A stretch of 64,000 nt of DNA, from NCBI RefSeq assembly GCF_014203545.1, contig NZ_JACHJG010000011.1:205532-269531 (forward strand). Direction: 5' to 3'. Under the pieces are notes generated by a model. That model worked only from the letters and a program-made list of their open reading frames with translations. It did no database searches and was not told where the DNA came from. The position numbers and the translations under genes are program-made. Source of the DNA: Streptomyces netropsis. Lineage in GTDB: Bacteria > Actinomycetota > Actinomycetes > Streptomycetales > Streptomycetaceae. Below are positions 17,428 to 26,684 of this stretch, in pieces; position 1 is the first letter of the stretch, and the number at the start of each line of letters is the position of its first letter.

Positions 17428-19323
17428 ATGCGATTACCGTTACCGCCGCCGCGCGCCAAGGCCCGCCCCGGACCGCGCGGATCACGGCTGACGGCGGCCC
17501 TCACCTCCGCCCTGCTGGCGGCCGGACTGCTGGTCGGCGCCGCCCCCGGGCCGGGCGGCTCCACAGCAAGGGCGGCCGACCGGCCGGCGAGGCCGGCTGC
17601 CTCGGCGTCCGACGGCAGCCTGCCCTTCGCCACCTACAACATGCAGGGCTCCGACCACGGGCTGCGCTGGGGCGGCGAGGTGGGCCCACTGACGATGCAC
17701 CACGAGGTGGTGGCCCTCCAGGAGGCCGGCAACGGGCCACCCGCCGAACCGCACCAGTACCACGGCACCGGGATGTCGCTCCCCATCCCCGGTCCGTTCC
17801 CGGCGGGCCTGCCGACCCATGTGAGCTACACCCAGTGGGAGCACCGCCACCACCGCCGTCACGTGTACTTCCTCCAGACCGACCCGCAGCGCGACAGCAC
17901 CACGGGACGTGACCGCTGGGTAGGCGGCCGGGTCAACCTGGCAGTGGTCACCCGCACACGCGCGGACGAGGTCCGCATCATCGAGAACCCGCTGTACAAC
18001 CCGAACGAGCCCCGCGACGAGTACCGCTACCGCCGCGCACTCGGCGTGCGGATCGGCAACACCGTCTACTACAACGTCCACGCGCGCGGCGCGGACGTCT
18101 CCCACCTGCTCGCGGGGATCCGTGCCGCCGCCCGGCCCGGCGAGAACTGGGTCATGGTCGGCGACTTCAACCTCGACATCCGCAACCGCACCGACCAGCA
18201 GGCCCGGGACCAGAGTCTGCACCTGCGGTCCGACGAGCAACTGGCGCGGCCTCACCGCCCCACCCACCAACGGGGCGGCGAACTCGACTACGCGATCACG
18301 CGCGGCACGCCCCGGTTCAACGCGGACATCCCCGCGGGGCGCGGCTCGGACCACTACCCCGTCCAGTTCGAACCGGCGCCCACCCCCGTGCCGGCCGCGC
18401 CCGACGGCCCGGTGCACAACTTCTCCTCCGCCTTCGAGAACGCCGCGACCGGAATGGTCCTGGAGGCTCCGGAGAACGCCGGAGGCCGGGTGACCACCGG
18501 CCGGCAGCGGTACAACCTCCGTCAGCGGTTCCGTATGGACACCGTGCAGGGGCACTGGTACCGCTTCGCCCGCAGCAACAGCCCCACAGGCGCGTCCGGC
18601 GCCCGCGCCGCCCTCGCCGCCGGCGGGGAGTGCCCCGGCGTCAACCCGTTCCTACCGCTGTCCGTCATCATGCTGCCGTGCGAGGCGGCCGAGGCCCAGT
18701 GGCGCCCCGACGACCCGGGCGCGCCCGGCGGCCCGCTGCGCTGGCGCAACTCCCGCCACCCGGAGCTGTGCCTGACCGGCGGGAACGACAAGCAGGCGGT
18801 CGGGGCGCTCCCGTGCAGTGACAGCCCCGCCCAGCAGTGGTGGGACAACTCCCGCGCGGTGGACGAACGCGCGTGGGGGGACGAGGACGGGTGGGTCCAG
18901 CTACGCGCGTACAACGGCCTCTTCCTGGACAACTTCAGCGGGCCCGGCCACGACGGCACGCCGCTGACCACCCGCCGGCGCAACGTCGGGGTCATCACCC
19001 AGCGATGGGACATCGAGTACGCCGGCAGCGGCGACAACCTCGTCCGTCTCAAGGGACGCGGCAGCGGAAGGTGCGTCGACCTCCTGAACGGTGACCGGCC
19101 CCGTCCCGGTGACCGTTCCGTGCTGCACGGCTGCACCGATCGCGGCAGCAAGATCGACGGCACGGGCCACCGCTGGCAGGTGGAGACCTACGCCGACGGC
19201 AGCCTCCGCTTCCGCAACGAGGCCGCGCACATGTGCCTGGTGGCACCACCGCGGGAGACGGGCTACGTGACGATCGACGCCTGCAGCGACGACGCGCGTC
19301 AGCGCTGGACGATCGTGCCGTGA
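17428..19323 (+). CDS. Secreted CdtB-like nuclease fused to two ricin-type trefoils
   Basis: This 631-residue preprotein has a Sec signal (hydrophobic core about residues 24-40, Ala-rich cleavage region near 50). Next comes an endonuclease/exonuclease/phosphatase domain (about 65-320) of the CdtB kind: Asn71 in TYNMQGS, Glu99 in LQEAG, GGRVNLAVVTRT, His218 in YYNVHARG, Asp246/Asn248 in GDFNLD, Asp287 in GELDYA, and Asp308/His309 in GSDHYPV. The C-terminal 300 residues hold six QxW-type beta-trefoil repeats ending near 366, 424, 470, 525, 581 and 625, enough for two ricin-B lectin folds. CdtB homologues act as DNases or phosphatases. In cytolethal distending toxin the partners CdtA and CdtC are separate trefoil proteins. 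AAGGAG precedes the ATG at 17428, and a hairpin follows the gene. Activity and target are inferred. Confidence 0.88.
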   Translation: MRLPLPPPRAKARPGPRGSRLTAALTSALLAAGLLVGAAPGPGGSTARAADRPARPAASASDGSLPFATYNMQGSDHGLRWGGEVGPLTMHHEVVALQEAGNGPPAEPHQYHGTGMSLPIPGPFPAGLPTHVSYTQWEHRHHRRHVYFLQTDPQRDSTTGRDRWVGGRVNLAVVTRTRADEVRIIENPLYNPNEPRDEYRYRRALGVRIGNTVYYNVHARGADVSHLLAGIRAAARPGENWVMVGDFNLDIRNRTDQQARDQSLHLRSDEQLARPHRPTHQRGGELDYAITRGTPRFNADIPAGRGSDHYPVQFEPAPTPVPAAPDGPVHNFSSAFENAATGMVLEAPENAGGRVTTGRQRYNLRQRFRMDTVQGHWYRFARSNSPTGASGARAALAAGGECPGVNPFLPLSVIMLPCEAAEAQWRPDDPGAPGGPLRWRNSRHPELCLTGGNDKQAVGALPCSDSPAQQWWDNSRAVDERAWGDEDGWVQLRAYNGLFLDNFSGPGHDGTPLTTRRRNVGVITQRWDIEYAGSGDNLVRLKGRGSGRCVDLLNGDRPRPGDRSVLHGCTDRGSKIDGTGHRWQVETYADGSLRFRNEAAHMCLVAPPRETGYVTIDACSDDARQRWTIVP

Positions 19324-19343
19324 CTCCGTAGCCGCGAGGCGAA

Positions 19344-19379
19344 CCGGGCCTGGGCCGACACGCGGCGGCCCAGGCCCGG
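19344..19379 (+). terminator. Terminator hairpin after CdtB-like gene
   Basis: Perfect 14-bp arms (CCGGGCCTGGGCCG and its complement) with an 8-base loop, 20 bp after the stop codon. Confidence 0.75.
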
Positions 19380-19477
19380 GGAGAGGGGCTCCGCGACGAT
19401 GTGCGCCGGCTCGACCAGGCCGACGACGACGTACAGAGGCAGCGGAGGAGCTCAGCCGGCGTTGGCGTGGTCGCGGC

Positions 19478-20476
19478 TCATGACTCCTCCATGTCCGGCA
19501 CCGGCGAGAACTTTGCACCGGCCGACAGCAGTCTCTCCGCCAGCGCGCGACAGCGCCTTCCGAGCTCCGGAGGGTCGAGTACCTCGAAGTCGTGCCCCAG
19601 AAGGAGCACGTGCATGAGTACGAAGTCGAGGTTGTCGGCGCCACTGAGCACCTCGCAGAGCTCGCTCCCTCGCCGTCGCACGACGGCCGCCGACGCCGGG
19701 ATCTGCTCGCGCACGGTGTCGGCCGACGCGTACACGAGGAAGCGCGCCTGGCGCGGGTAGACCCGACTCGCCACACCCTCCTGCACATATGGCGCCGCGT
19801 CGGGCGCCGCGCGCGGGCAAAAGCGCCAGGTCCGTGCAGACACATCGCTCATCCGGTCGACGCGGAAGCTGCGCCAGTCGTCGCGATCGAGGTCGAAGGC
19901 GAGGAGGTACCAGCGCCGGTCGGAGGCGACCAGGCGGTAGGGCTCGACCCGCCGCCGTCGTACCTCGCTCCCGGACGGGTAGTCGAAGCCGGCCTCGACC
20001 TCGTCGCGGCAGGCTCTGGCCAGCGTCATGAGCACCTCGGGGGCGACCGGCGTGCGGCCTCCGCCGAAGGACTCCACCGAGCCGGAGAGCACGCGCACCT
20101 CGTGCCGAAGCCGGGTGGGCAGCACCTGGTCGAGCTTGGTCAGCGCCTGGAGCGCGGCGTCGCCGGCGCCGGCGACCGCGCCACCCGCGCCGACGAGCAG
20201 CGAGACCGCGGTGGCGATCGCCTCCTGGTCGTCGAGAAGCAGTGGCGGCAGGTCCTGCCCCGGGCCGAGCCGGTAGCCGCCGCCGACACCCTGGCCGGCA
20301 TGCACCGGATAGCCGAGCGTGCGGAGCCGCTCGACATCACGCCGCACCGTGCGCGGTGTGACCCCGAGCCGGTCGGCGAGCTCGGGTCCGGTCCAGACCC
20401 GGCGCTGCTGCAGCAGCCCGAGCAGGGTGAGCACCCGCTCCGTCGTGCCCCGCTCGTTACCGCTCGCCACGTCCAT
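19478..20476 (-). CDS. WYL-domain transcriptional regulator (YafY type)
   Basis: The 332-residue protein has an N-terminal HTH_11-type winged helix (GPELADRLGVTPRTVRRDVE) and a WYL domain with the segment RRWYLLAFDLDRDDWRSFRV, ending in a WCX-like region. WYL regulators sense small ligands or nucleic-acid signals. The start at 20476 follows GGTGGG and begins the family pattern; the frame is open further upstream. It is divergent from the DinB/VOC pair, 62 bp away, which it probably controls. Confidence 0.9.
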   Translation of the reverse strand: MDVASGNERGTTERVLTLLGLLQQRRVWTGPELADRLGVTPRTVRRDVERLRTLGYPVHAGQGVGGGYRLGPGQDLPPLLLDDQEAIATAVSLLVGAGGAVAGAGDAALQALTKLDQVLPTRLRHEVRVLSGSVESFGGGRTPVAPEVLMTLARACRDEVEAGFDYPSGSEVRRRRVEPYRLVASDRRWYLLAFDLDRDDWRSFRVDRMSDVSARTWRFCPRAAPDAAPYVQEGVASRVYPRQARFLVYASADTVREQIPASAAVVRRRGSELCEVLSGADNLDFVLMHVLLLGHDFEVLDPPELGRRCRALAERLLSAGAKFSPVPDMEES

Positions 20477-20538
20477 GTCGCCCACCCTGCCAGAGATAGC
20501 GGACCGATCCTGTCCGCCAGAGGTGTCAGGGTGGCGCC

Positions 20539-21126
20539 ATGGACGCAAAGGAACTTGACTGGAACCGGACGCTGCGCGAGCAGTGGGAGGTCCACTGGAA
20601 ACATCAGCTCCGAGGCCGGCTCGAGGGCCTCACCGACGACGAGTACTTCTGGTCACCCGTCCCGGACGCCTGGAGCGTGCGGCCGCGCGGCAGCTCGACG
20701 GCGCCCGTGCAGGTCGGTGCCGGGGAATTCACGATCGACTTCGCCTTCCCCCAGCCGGTCCCAGCGGCCTTCACCACGATCGCCTGGCGACTCGGTCACG
20801 TCATCGTCGGCGTGCTCGCCGCGCGCAACGCGGCGCACTTCGGCGCGTCGGCGGCGTCATACGAGAGCTGGGAGTACGCCGGCAGCGCGGCCACCGCGCT
20901 CGACCAGCTCGAGACCCAGCTCGACGTCTGGCTGGCCGGAGTGCGCAGCCTCGGCGACGCAGGGCTCCGGGGCCCGATGGGTGGGACAGAGCCCTTCCCC
21001 GAGGCGCCCATGGCCGATCTGGTGCTGCACATCCACCGCGAGCTGATCCACCATCTGTCCGAGGTCTGTCTGCTGCGCGACCTCTGCCTGCACATGAATC
21101 CCGCTACGAACGGAGCAACCCGATGA
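20539..21126 (+). CDS. DinB family protein
   Basis: The 195-residue protein has the four-helix DinB/YfiT-like pattern. It opens with a Trp-rich helix (EQWEVHWKHQLRGRLEGL) and the turn FWSPVPDAWSVRP, and carries the metal-binding histidines at TIAWRLGHVI and HIHRELIHHLSE. Members bind a divalent metal and several act as thiol transferases. Its stop overlaps the ATG of the VOC gene by 4 bases. It is divergent from the WYL regulator. Confidence 0.85.
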   Translation: MDAKELDWNRTLREQWEVHWKHQLRGRLEGLTDDEYFWSPVPDAWSVRPRGSSTAPVQVGAGEFTIDFAFPQPVPAAFTTIAWRLGHVIVGVLAARNAAHFGASAASYESWEYAGSAATALDQLETQLDVWLAGVRSLGDAGLRGPMGGTEPFPEAPMADLVLHIHRELIHHLSEVCLLRDLCLHMNPATNGATR

Positions 21127-21584
21127 GCCGTCACATCCAGGTCACCTTCGACGCCCATGACCCGCGGGCGCTGTCGTCCTTCTGGCGCGAGGCACTGGGC
21201 TATGTCCACCCCGGCCCGCCCGGGGTCGACCTGCCCGAGGGCGCCGACCCGCTGGCAGCGTGGGACGACTTCCTCGCACGGATCGGTGTACCGGAGGAAC
21301 AGCGCAACACGAGATCGGCCATCGAGGACCCGGACGGGCACGGCCCACGAGTGTTCTTCCAGCAGGTGCCGGAGGACAAGGTCGCCAAGAACCGCGTCCA
21401 CCTCGACGTCCGTGCGGCTCCCGGACTGCAGGGAGAGGAGCGGATGGCGGCACTGGAGGCCGAGTGCGACCGGCTCGTCGCGCTGGGAGCGACGCGGGTA
21501 CGTCGCGACGAGCCCGCTCCCCCGATGAGCACCGGCTACCTCGTGATGACCGACCCCGAGGGCAACGAGTTCTGCCTGGACTGA
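21123..21584 (+). CDS. VOC family protein
   Basis: The 153-residue protein is of the glyoxalase-like group common in actinomycetes: an opening VTFDAHDPRALSSFWREAL, the middle RVFFQQVPEDKVAKNRVHLD, and the end VMTDPEGNEFCLD with the usual Glu-Phe-Cys. Start ATGA overlaps the DinB stop, so the two are coupled. The substrate is unknown. Confidence 0.88.
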   Translation: MSRHIQVTFDAHDPRALSSFWREALGYVHPGPPGVDLPEGADPLAAWDDFLARIGVPEEQRNTRSAIEDPDGHGPRVFFQQVPEDKVAKNRVHLDVRAAPGLQGEERMAALEAECDRLVALGATRVRRDEPAPPMSTGYLVMTDPEGNEFCLD

Positions 21585-21756
21585 CACCGCTCGGCTGTAG
21601 TCGCGCGGAGGTGATCGATGGAAGAAGCGTCGCCATAGCCGGGTATCGGCACGCCTGGAGGGCAGGCCACCCGGACCCCGTGGGTACGCCTACTCAGCCC
21701 GGCTTGAGCACGCCGCCCCTACCGACGCGTCACGTCCATACGGTGGGATCGCCTTT

Positions 21757-22818
21757 ATGGAGACACACCCGCCCCAGGACCCGATCACCGACCCCGTGCC
21801 TGCCCCCACCGCCACGGTGAGCCGCAAGGTGGTCGTGCGGCGCTGGCTCATCGGTTTGGCCGCAGTCGGAGTGATCGGGTGGACGTGCTCGGCTGTGTCC
21901 GACTACTTCGAGAACCTCCAAGGCGGCCCCGTACGGTCCGCAGCGGACTACCGCAAGCAGGACATCAAGACCCGCGAGGCCGGAAGGCGGGCTGTCGGCG
22001 AACTACGGCCGGGCGCCGCCGACGCCAACCTGGAAAGCGAGGAAGACAGCACCTCATGTGCCGACGACCTGGGATATGACCGGGACGGCGTGACCCGGGA
22101 ACAGCCCCGCTACGAGTGGGACCTCCGCTATGCCGGCAAGGCCGACTACCTGGCGGATCTGGGCAAAGTCCGTACCACCTGGGAACACCGCGGCTGGAAG
22201 ACACACGACATACCGCCACCCGAGCCCACGAACCGCGAACGTCCCCTCCCGGACTGGCCGGGCATACGAACCACCGATGACGACGGCATCGCCATCAGGA
22301 TCAGCGTCGACTGGTACTCAGGAAAGCCCACTCTGTCGACCGACGGCGGCTGCATCCGCTACGACCGCGATGACAAGGTCACCGCGCGCAAGCGCACCGG
22401 CGCCGCCGACGCGAAGCGACCCGGGGGGCGGGAGGGCACCATCACCTACGACGACGGCGTCCACGTCTCCATCGGTCCCGTCCAGCCCGTCACACCGACG
22501 CGGCAAATGACAGGCGACGCCCCACCGGCCGCGCACACCTACCGCGTCATCATCACCGTGACGAACCGAAGCGGGGCTCCGGTGGAGCTGAACAGTCACG
22601 ACATCGGGAGCTACGAGGGGGCGAACCCGGGTGTCAAATGGCCTAGCGGCTACCCGGCAGAGCTCCACGGGGGCAGCCGGAACGAGGTGGCAGAAGGTGC
22701 GTCGACGCGCCTGGAGTTCGTATTCACCACCGCGCAGGCAAAGCCCGCACACCTGCAGATCACGTACGGACCCGGCGACCTCCACACGCAATACCTGTGG
22801 CTGCTCTCCATCCCGTAG
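21757..22818 (+). CDS. Membrane-anchored hypothetical protein
   Basis: The 353-residue protein has a short cytoplasmic start, a single hydrophobic anchor (about residues 29-46) and a large external part. The C-terminal 110 residues (RVIITVTNRSGAPVEL and the following EVAEGASTRLEFVF) look like an immunoglobulin-like DUF4352-type domain found in exported actinobacterial proteins. The middle portion has two cysteines that may pair. There is no close operon partner. The function is unknown. Confidence 0.75.
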   Translation: METHPPQDPITDPVPAPTATVSRKVVVRRWLIGLAAVGVIGWTCSAVSDYFENLQGGPVRSAADYRKQDIKTREAGRRAVGELRPGAADANLESEEDSTSCADDLGYDRDGVTREQPRYEWDLRYAGKADYLADLGKVRTTWEHRGWKTHDIPPPEPTNRERPLPDWPGIRTTDDDGIAIRISVDWYSGKPTLSTDGGCIRYDRDDKVTARKRTGAADAKRPGGREGTITYDDGVHVSIGPVQPVTPTRQMTGDAPPAAHTYRVIITVTNRSGAPVELNSHDIGSYEGANPGVKWPSGYPAELHGGSRNEVAEGASTRLEFVFTTAQAKPAHLQITYGPGDLHTQYLWLLSIP

Positions 22819-22974
22819 CTCGCATGCGCGGTGAAAGGGGCGAGAAATTCCTCCCCCCGGCCCCGGACCCCAAGCAGCCCTGCACCGCGACCTCGGCCCC
22901 GAGCGCGATCAGCAGGGGACTTGCCGGCGCCGGAGTCCCGGTCAGGCAGAGCGGCTGTGGAGGACGAACAGCCG

Positions 22975-24435
22975 TCAGCAACGACGGCCTTGACAAGGTA
23001 CGGGCGCCGGTTGCGCTTCGGTTCTCCCCTCACGCCGGGACAAGGCGACGAGAAAGGTCAGCGCGATCCCCGCTGCCACCACGAACAGGGTGGTGCTGAT
23101 CCCCTGTGCCGTCTCGTTCTGCAGCCGCTCTCCAGCCAGGTCGTCCAAGCCGGCTGTCGCCACAAGCACCAGGATGGCGAGGCCCACAGCGGCACCCATC
23201 CCCGAGCCGGTGGACGCGATCCCTGAAGCGATGCCTTGCTCACGGTCGGACACACCCGTTCCAGCGGCGATGAACATGCTGGTGAACACGATCCCGTCGC
23301 CGATGCTGAGCGCGACGAGCCCCGGGATCAGCGAGCTGTACGAGCCGTCCGGGGCGATCGCCGAGCCGAGCAGGACGGCGCCGAGCGCACCGATGGCGAG
23401 GGCGCCGAGCAGCGTGCGCTGGAGACCGAATCGCGTCACCATCTGGCCGGCCGTGGTCGACCCCGCGACGACAACGGCTGTGGGAATCAGGAAGCCGGCC
23501 CCGGTTTTCAAGGCGTCATAGCCGAGGATCTCCTGGAAGTAGATCGAGAGGAAGTACAGAACGGAGCCGAATGTCGCCATGAACATGAACGCGATGACGA
23601 GGCTCGTGACGAGGTTGCGGTTGGCGAGCAGTCGCGGCGGCACGAGCGGGTCGCTGCTGTTCCGCTCGATGAGCGCGAAAACTCCCAACAGCAGGAGTCC
23701 CGCCGCCGCGCTGAAGAGAATGCCGGGCGAGAGCCAGCCCAGTCCCGGCCCCTGGACCAGTGCGAACACGATCAACGTAACCCCAAGGGTGACGCTGAGC
23801 GCACCGGGCAGGTCGAATGTGCGTCCTCTGTCGCGCTGCCGGTCCTTCGGGATCAGCACGAACGCGAGGAACAGGGCAGGACCTGCCAAAGCGACATTGA
23901 CCAGGAACACCGCTTCCCAGCCGAATGCGTGGGTCAGCAGCCCCCCGAGGAGTACGCCGATCACCAGTCCGGCCGCACCGGCGCCGCCCCAGATCCCCAG
24001 CGCGCGGTTACGCACGCGGCCTTCGGCGAACGTGACGTTGATGAGCGCCAGCGTGGTGGGAAAGACCAGCGCGCCACCGAGGCCTTGAAACGCGCGAGCG
24101 GCGAGCAGCGTCCCGGGCGCGGTCGCCAGTCCGCCCGCAAGCGCCGCTCCGGCGAAGAGGCCAAGGCCGGTGGCCAGGACCCGGCGTCGTCCGATGAGGT
24201 CCGCGGCGCGTCCGCCGAACAGGAGAAAACCGGCGGAGGCGACTGCGTAGGCGCTGATCACCGATTGCAGTGTCTGCGCGGAATAGCCGAGGTCGCGTGC
24301 GATGTCAGGCAGCGCCACAACGACGATGTACTGGTCGAGCGAGACGATCAACATGGCGAACGACAGCAGCGCGAGTGTCGCTGTCTCACGGTTCCAGCCG
24401 AGCCCGCTTTGCGGAGACCCTCCGGCAGATGCCAC
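22975..24435 (-). CDS. MFS transporter, DHA2 (14-TM) drug-efflux type
   Basis: The 486-residue protein has about fourteen membrane segments and DHA2 hallmarks: motif D1-like LDQYIVVVALPDIARDLG in helix 1, motif A GGRAADLIGRRRVL between helices 2 and 3, and motif C-like GAAGLVIGVLLGG in helix 5. These pumps exchange protons for drugs or metabolites. It stands alone, and the region upstream of its start contains an IS5 remnant at 24522-24605, which may mark a past rearrangement near its promoter. Confidence 0.9.
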   Translation of the reverse strand: MASAGGSPQSGLGWNRETATLALLSFAMLIVSLDQYIVVVALPDIARDLGYSAQTLQSVISAYAVASAGFLLFGGRAADLIGRRRVLATGLGLFAGAALAGGLATAPGTLLAARAFQGLGGALVFPTTLALINVTFAEGRVRNRALGIWGGAGAAGLVIGVLLGGLLTHAFGWEAVFLVNVALAGPALFLAFVLIPKDRQRDRGRTFDLPGALSVTLGVTLIVFALVQGPGLGWLSPGILFSAAAGLLLLGVFALIERNSSDPLVPPRLLANRNLVTSLVIAFMFMATFGSVLYFLSIYFQEILGYDALKTGAGFLIPTAVVVAGSTTAGQMVTRFGLQRTLLGALAIGALGAVLLGSAIAPDGSYSSLIPGLVALSIGDGIVFTSMFIAAGTGVSDREQGIASGIASTGSGMGAAVGLAILVLVATAGLDDLAGERLQNETAQGISTTLFVVAAGIALTFLVALSRREGRTEAQPAPVPCQGRRC

Positions 24436-24521
24436 AGCAGCACTCCTCGACGGGAGCCTTGAAAGTCTGATATTGCAAAGAATCTACCACTTTGCCCATC
24501 AGGAATGGGCGTGACGGCTCA

Positions 24522-24605
24522 CCGGCTCTATGGGGTCGCGGTGATTTGACTGCCGATCAGTGGGCGGTGCTGGAGCCGTTGTTATCGCTGGGAAACCGCG
24601 CCGAC
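24522..24605 (+). pseudogene. IS5-family transposase N-terminal remnant
   Basis: A short stretch reads GRGDLTADQWAVLEPLL, matching the start of IS5-type transposases (compare GRGDLTNAEWYRLESFL in the element at 42572). Nothing further of the element is recognisable, so this is a scar. Confidence 0.6.
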
Positions 24606-24620
24606 CGCGCGAGGAAATGC

Positions 24621-25169
24621 CTAGACCTCGGGAAGGGAAGGATCGGGCGTCCAGGGAGATGGTGCGGTGATGGACCAACGTTCGTGGTCGCGCCAGGCCC
24701 CGTCGATATAGAGATAGGCGGTCGACATACCTTCGTAACGAAAGCCCAGGCGCCGGACCAAGGCCAAAGACGCCTTGTTTGCCGGCTGAATGTTCGCCTC
24801 CAGCCGGTGGAGCCGCAGGTCGTTGAAGGCGTGCTGCAGGGCGACGGTGAGCCCTTCGGCCATGTAACCCCGCCCCGCAGACGGGGCGAAAGCCGCATAG
24901 CCGAGGGACGCGCCCTGGTAACGGCCCCGGATGATCGAGTTGATGTTGACCATGCCGGCAGCTGCACCGGTCTCCTGAACGCGGATCACGAAGCCCCGGT
25001 TGGTGCCGTCGCTGAAGCGGCGCATCCACCCCTGGAACTCCTCCGCCGTCGCGGGCAGCTGCATCCACGGCGAATGGAGCTCGGTGCTGGCCCTCACGAG
25101 CGAGCAGAACTCATCCTGGTCGGCGAGGGTGAGCGGGCACAGTTCGACCCGTGACGGCGTATGGGGCAT
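24621..25169 (-). CDS. GNAT family N-acetyltransferase (RimJ/RimL type)
   Basis: The 182-residue protein has the RimJ/RimL pattern: IIRGRYQGASLGYA strands, the acetyl-CoA loop GRGYMAEGLTVALQHAF, and LRLHRLEANIQPANKASLALVRRLGF. These enzymes acetylate protein N-termini, amino acids or antibiotics; the substrate here is unknown. It is divergent from the barstar-like gene with 106 bp between them. Confidence 0.9.
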   Translation of the reverse strand: MPHTPSRVELCPLTLADQDEFCSLVRASTELHSPWMQLPATAEEFQGWMRRFSDGTNRGFVIRVQETGAAAGMVNINSIIRGRYQGASLGYAAFAPSAGRGYMAEGLTVALQHAFNDLRLHRLEANIQPANKASLALVRRLGFRYEGMSTAYLYIDGAWRDHERWSITAPSPWTPDPSLPEV

Positions 25170-25275
25170 GGGCCAATGTTAGGGGCCCTCTTCTGAACAG
25201 AAGATCACATCCGAACGTGGCAGGCTGAGGGGACGGTGAGCAGGAACGACACACGAGTGAAGGAGCACGGACGCG

Positions 25276-26502
25276 GTGCAGGTCGAGGAGGCCATTTGGA
25301 CCTGGGAGCGCGCGCTTCCGCTCAAGTACGTGCTGGTCAGCGAGGAGTGGGACGGTGAGCTGACCGTCTGGGCGCACTGCGCCGACGCCGAAGGCCTCTT
25401 CATCGACCCGGCCCCGCGCCGGGAACGGCTGACCTTCGTGGGCTGCGCCCCGACGGGGCGGCTGCGCAAAGCGGTCGAGCGTGCCCGCCACCAGTCGGTC
25501 GCACCGGACGGATCCATCGAGCCCGTCGACCTCGGGGAGCTCGCCGTCATCGTCGACTTCCCCGTGCCCGGGGTCGACCCCGAGGCCGCCTCCCACCACG
25601 CCTACGACTCGCACCACTGGGAGCTGCTCGCCCCCGTCCTGCTCGACTGCCGCCCCTCCGCCCTCGACGCCTCGCTGGTCGACGTGACCGTGGAGGCCGA
25701 GGTCGACGGCCGGGCATGGCAGCGCACCGAGCCCGCGGACGCCCGTTGGCTGCTGTTCAACGGCGCGGGCGGTGCCGACCTGGGCGACTGCCGTCGGATC
25801 GACGGCCTCTACGCCGAGCGCCCCCTTCGCGACGCGCCGCCGATGCGGCTGATCGGCTGCGAGCCCGGTGAGCGGCTGTTGCGCCGGCTGGTACGCCCGC
25901 GCGCCGACGGCGACTGGGTCACGCTGCTCGCCCTGGACCGGTCCGGTCGCGTGATGCGCCTCCAGGAGCACATGCCCCTGGAGGTCGTCGCCTCCCGCCC
26001 GTCGGCGCTCGGCGTGCCCCTCGTGGACCTCTGGCTGCGCAAGGGCCCGGCCGTGCGGCCCGTACCGGCGGTCCGCCCGGTGTGGGACGCCTGGTTCGAG
26101 GGGCCGCCGACCGAGCCCGGCTCGTGGGCCGCGTTCCCGCCCGAGGGCCGGGCCGAGTGGGCCGCCTTCGCCGCCGCCCGGCAGGGCGCCGGCCGGCCGC
26201 TGCCCGACCCCGTGCGGCACCTCGACGGCCGGCACGTCACGGATGTGTCGGCGCTGGCGTGCGCGCTGGGCGAGGCGGTCGCGGGCCCCGGCGGCCATTA
26301 CCACCAGTGCTGGCGCGCGTTGCGCGGCTGCCAGTGCGGCGGGGAGTGGCCGCCCGCGCCGTTCACGCTGGTCTGGCACGACGCCGAAGTGGCCCGACGC
26401 GCGCTCGCCTCGGTGAGCGTGGACACGGCGGGCGAGACACCATACGTCGACGACGTCCTCCGACTGCTCGCACGGGTCGGCATCACCGTGGAACTCCGCT
26501 GA
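25276..26502 (+). CDS. Large hypothetical protein with C-terminal barstar-like domain
   Basis: The 408-residue protein ends with a barstar-like segment (about residues 312-408): LDGRHVTDVSALACALGEAV, then YHQCWRALRGCQCGG and FTLVWHDAEVARRAL. This follows the pattern of the small ribonuclease inhibitor barstar, in which Tyr/Trp and Asp residues face barnase. The preceding 300 residues hold repeated short strands and I cannot place them in a family. The start is a GTG with GAAGGAG 10 bases upstream. No ribonuclease gene is adjacent. It could be an immunity protein or only share the fold. Confidence 0.75.
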   Translation: MQVEEAIWTWERALPLKYVLVSEEWDGELTVWAHCADAEGLFIDPAPRRERLTFVGCAPTGRLRKAVERARHQSVAPDGSIEPVDLGELAVIVDFPVPGVDPEAASHHAYDSHHWELLAPVLLDCRPSALDASLVDVTVEAEVDGRAWQRTEPADARWLLFNGAGGADLGDCRRIDGLYAERPLRDAPPMRLIGCEPGERLLRRLVRPRADGDWVTLLALDRSGRVMRLQEHMPLEVVASRPSALGVPLVDLWLRKGPAVRPVPAVRPVWDAWFEGPPTEPGSWAAFPPEGRAEWAAFAAARQGAGRPLPDPVRHLDGRHVTDVSALACALGEAVAGPGGHYHQCWRALRGCQCGGEWPPAPFTLVWHDAEVARRALASVSVDTAGETPYVDDVLRLLARVGITVELR

Positions 26503-26684
26503 TCCTCCCTCTGAACTCCTCACCCGATGACTTCAGGCGCCTCCGACGATGAGTGCGCATCCCAGTGGGTGTTCTGCGGGTGCTCGGCGGAGACGCAGTA
26601 CTTGAGGGCGGTACCTTGATCGCCCGCTCGGGCAACACGTCGAGCGGGCGGGGTGCGGCGGTCGCCGGTCCGGGAGCGTGCTGC

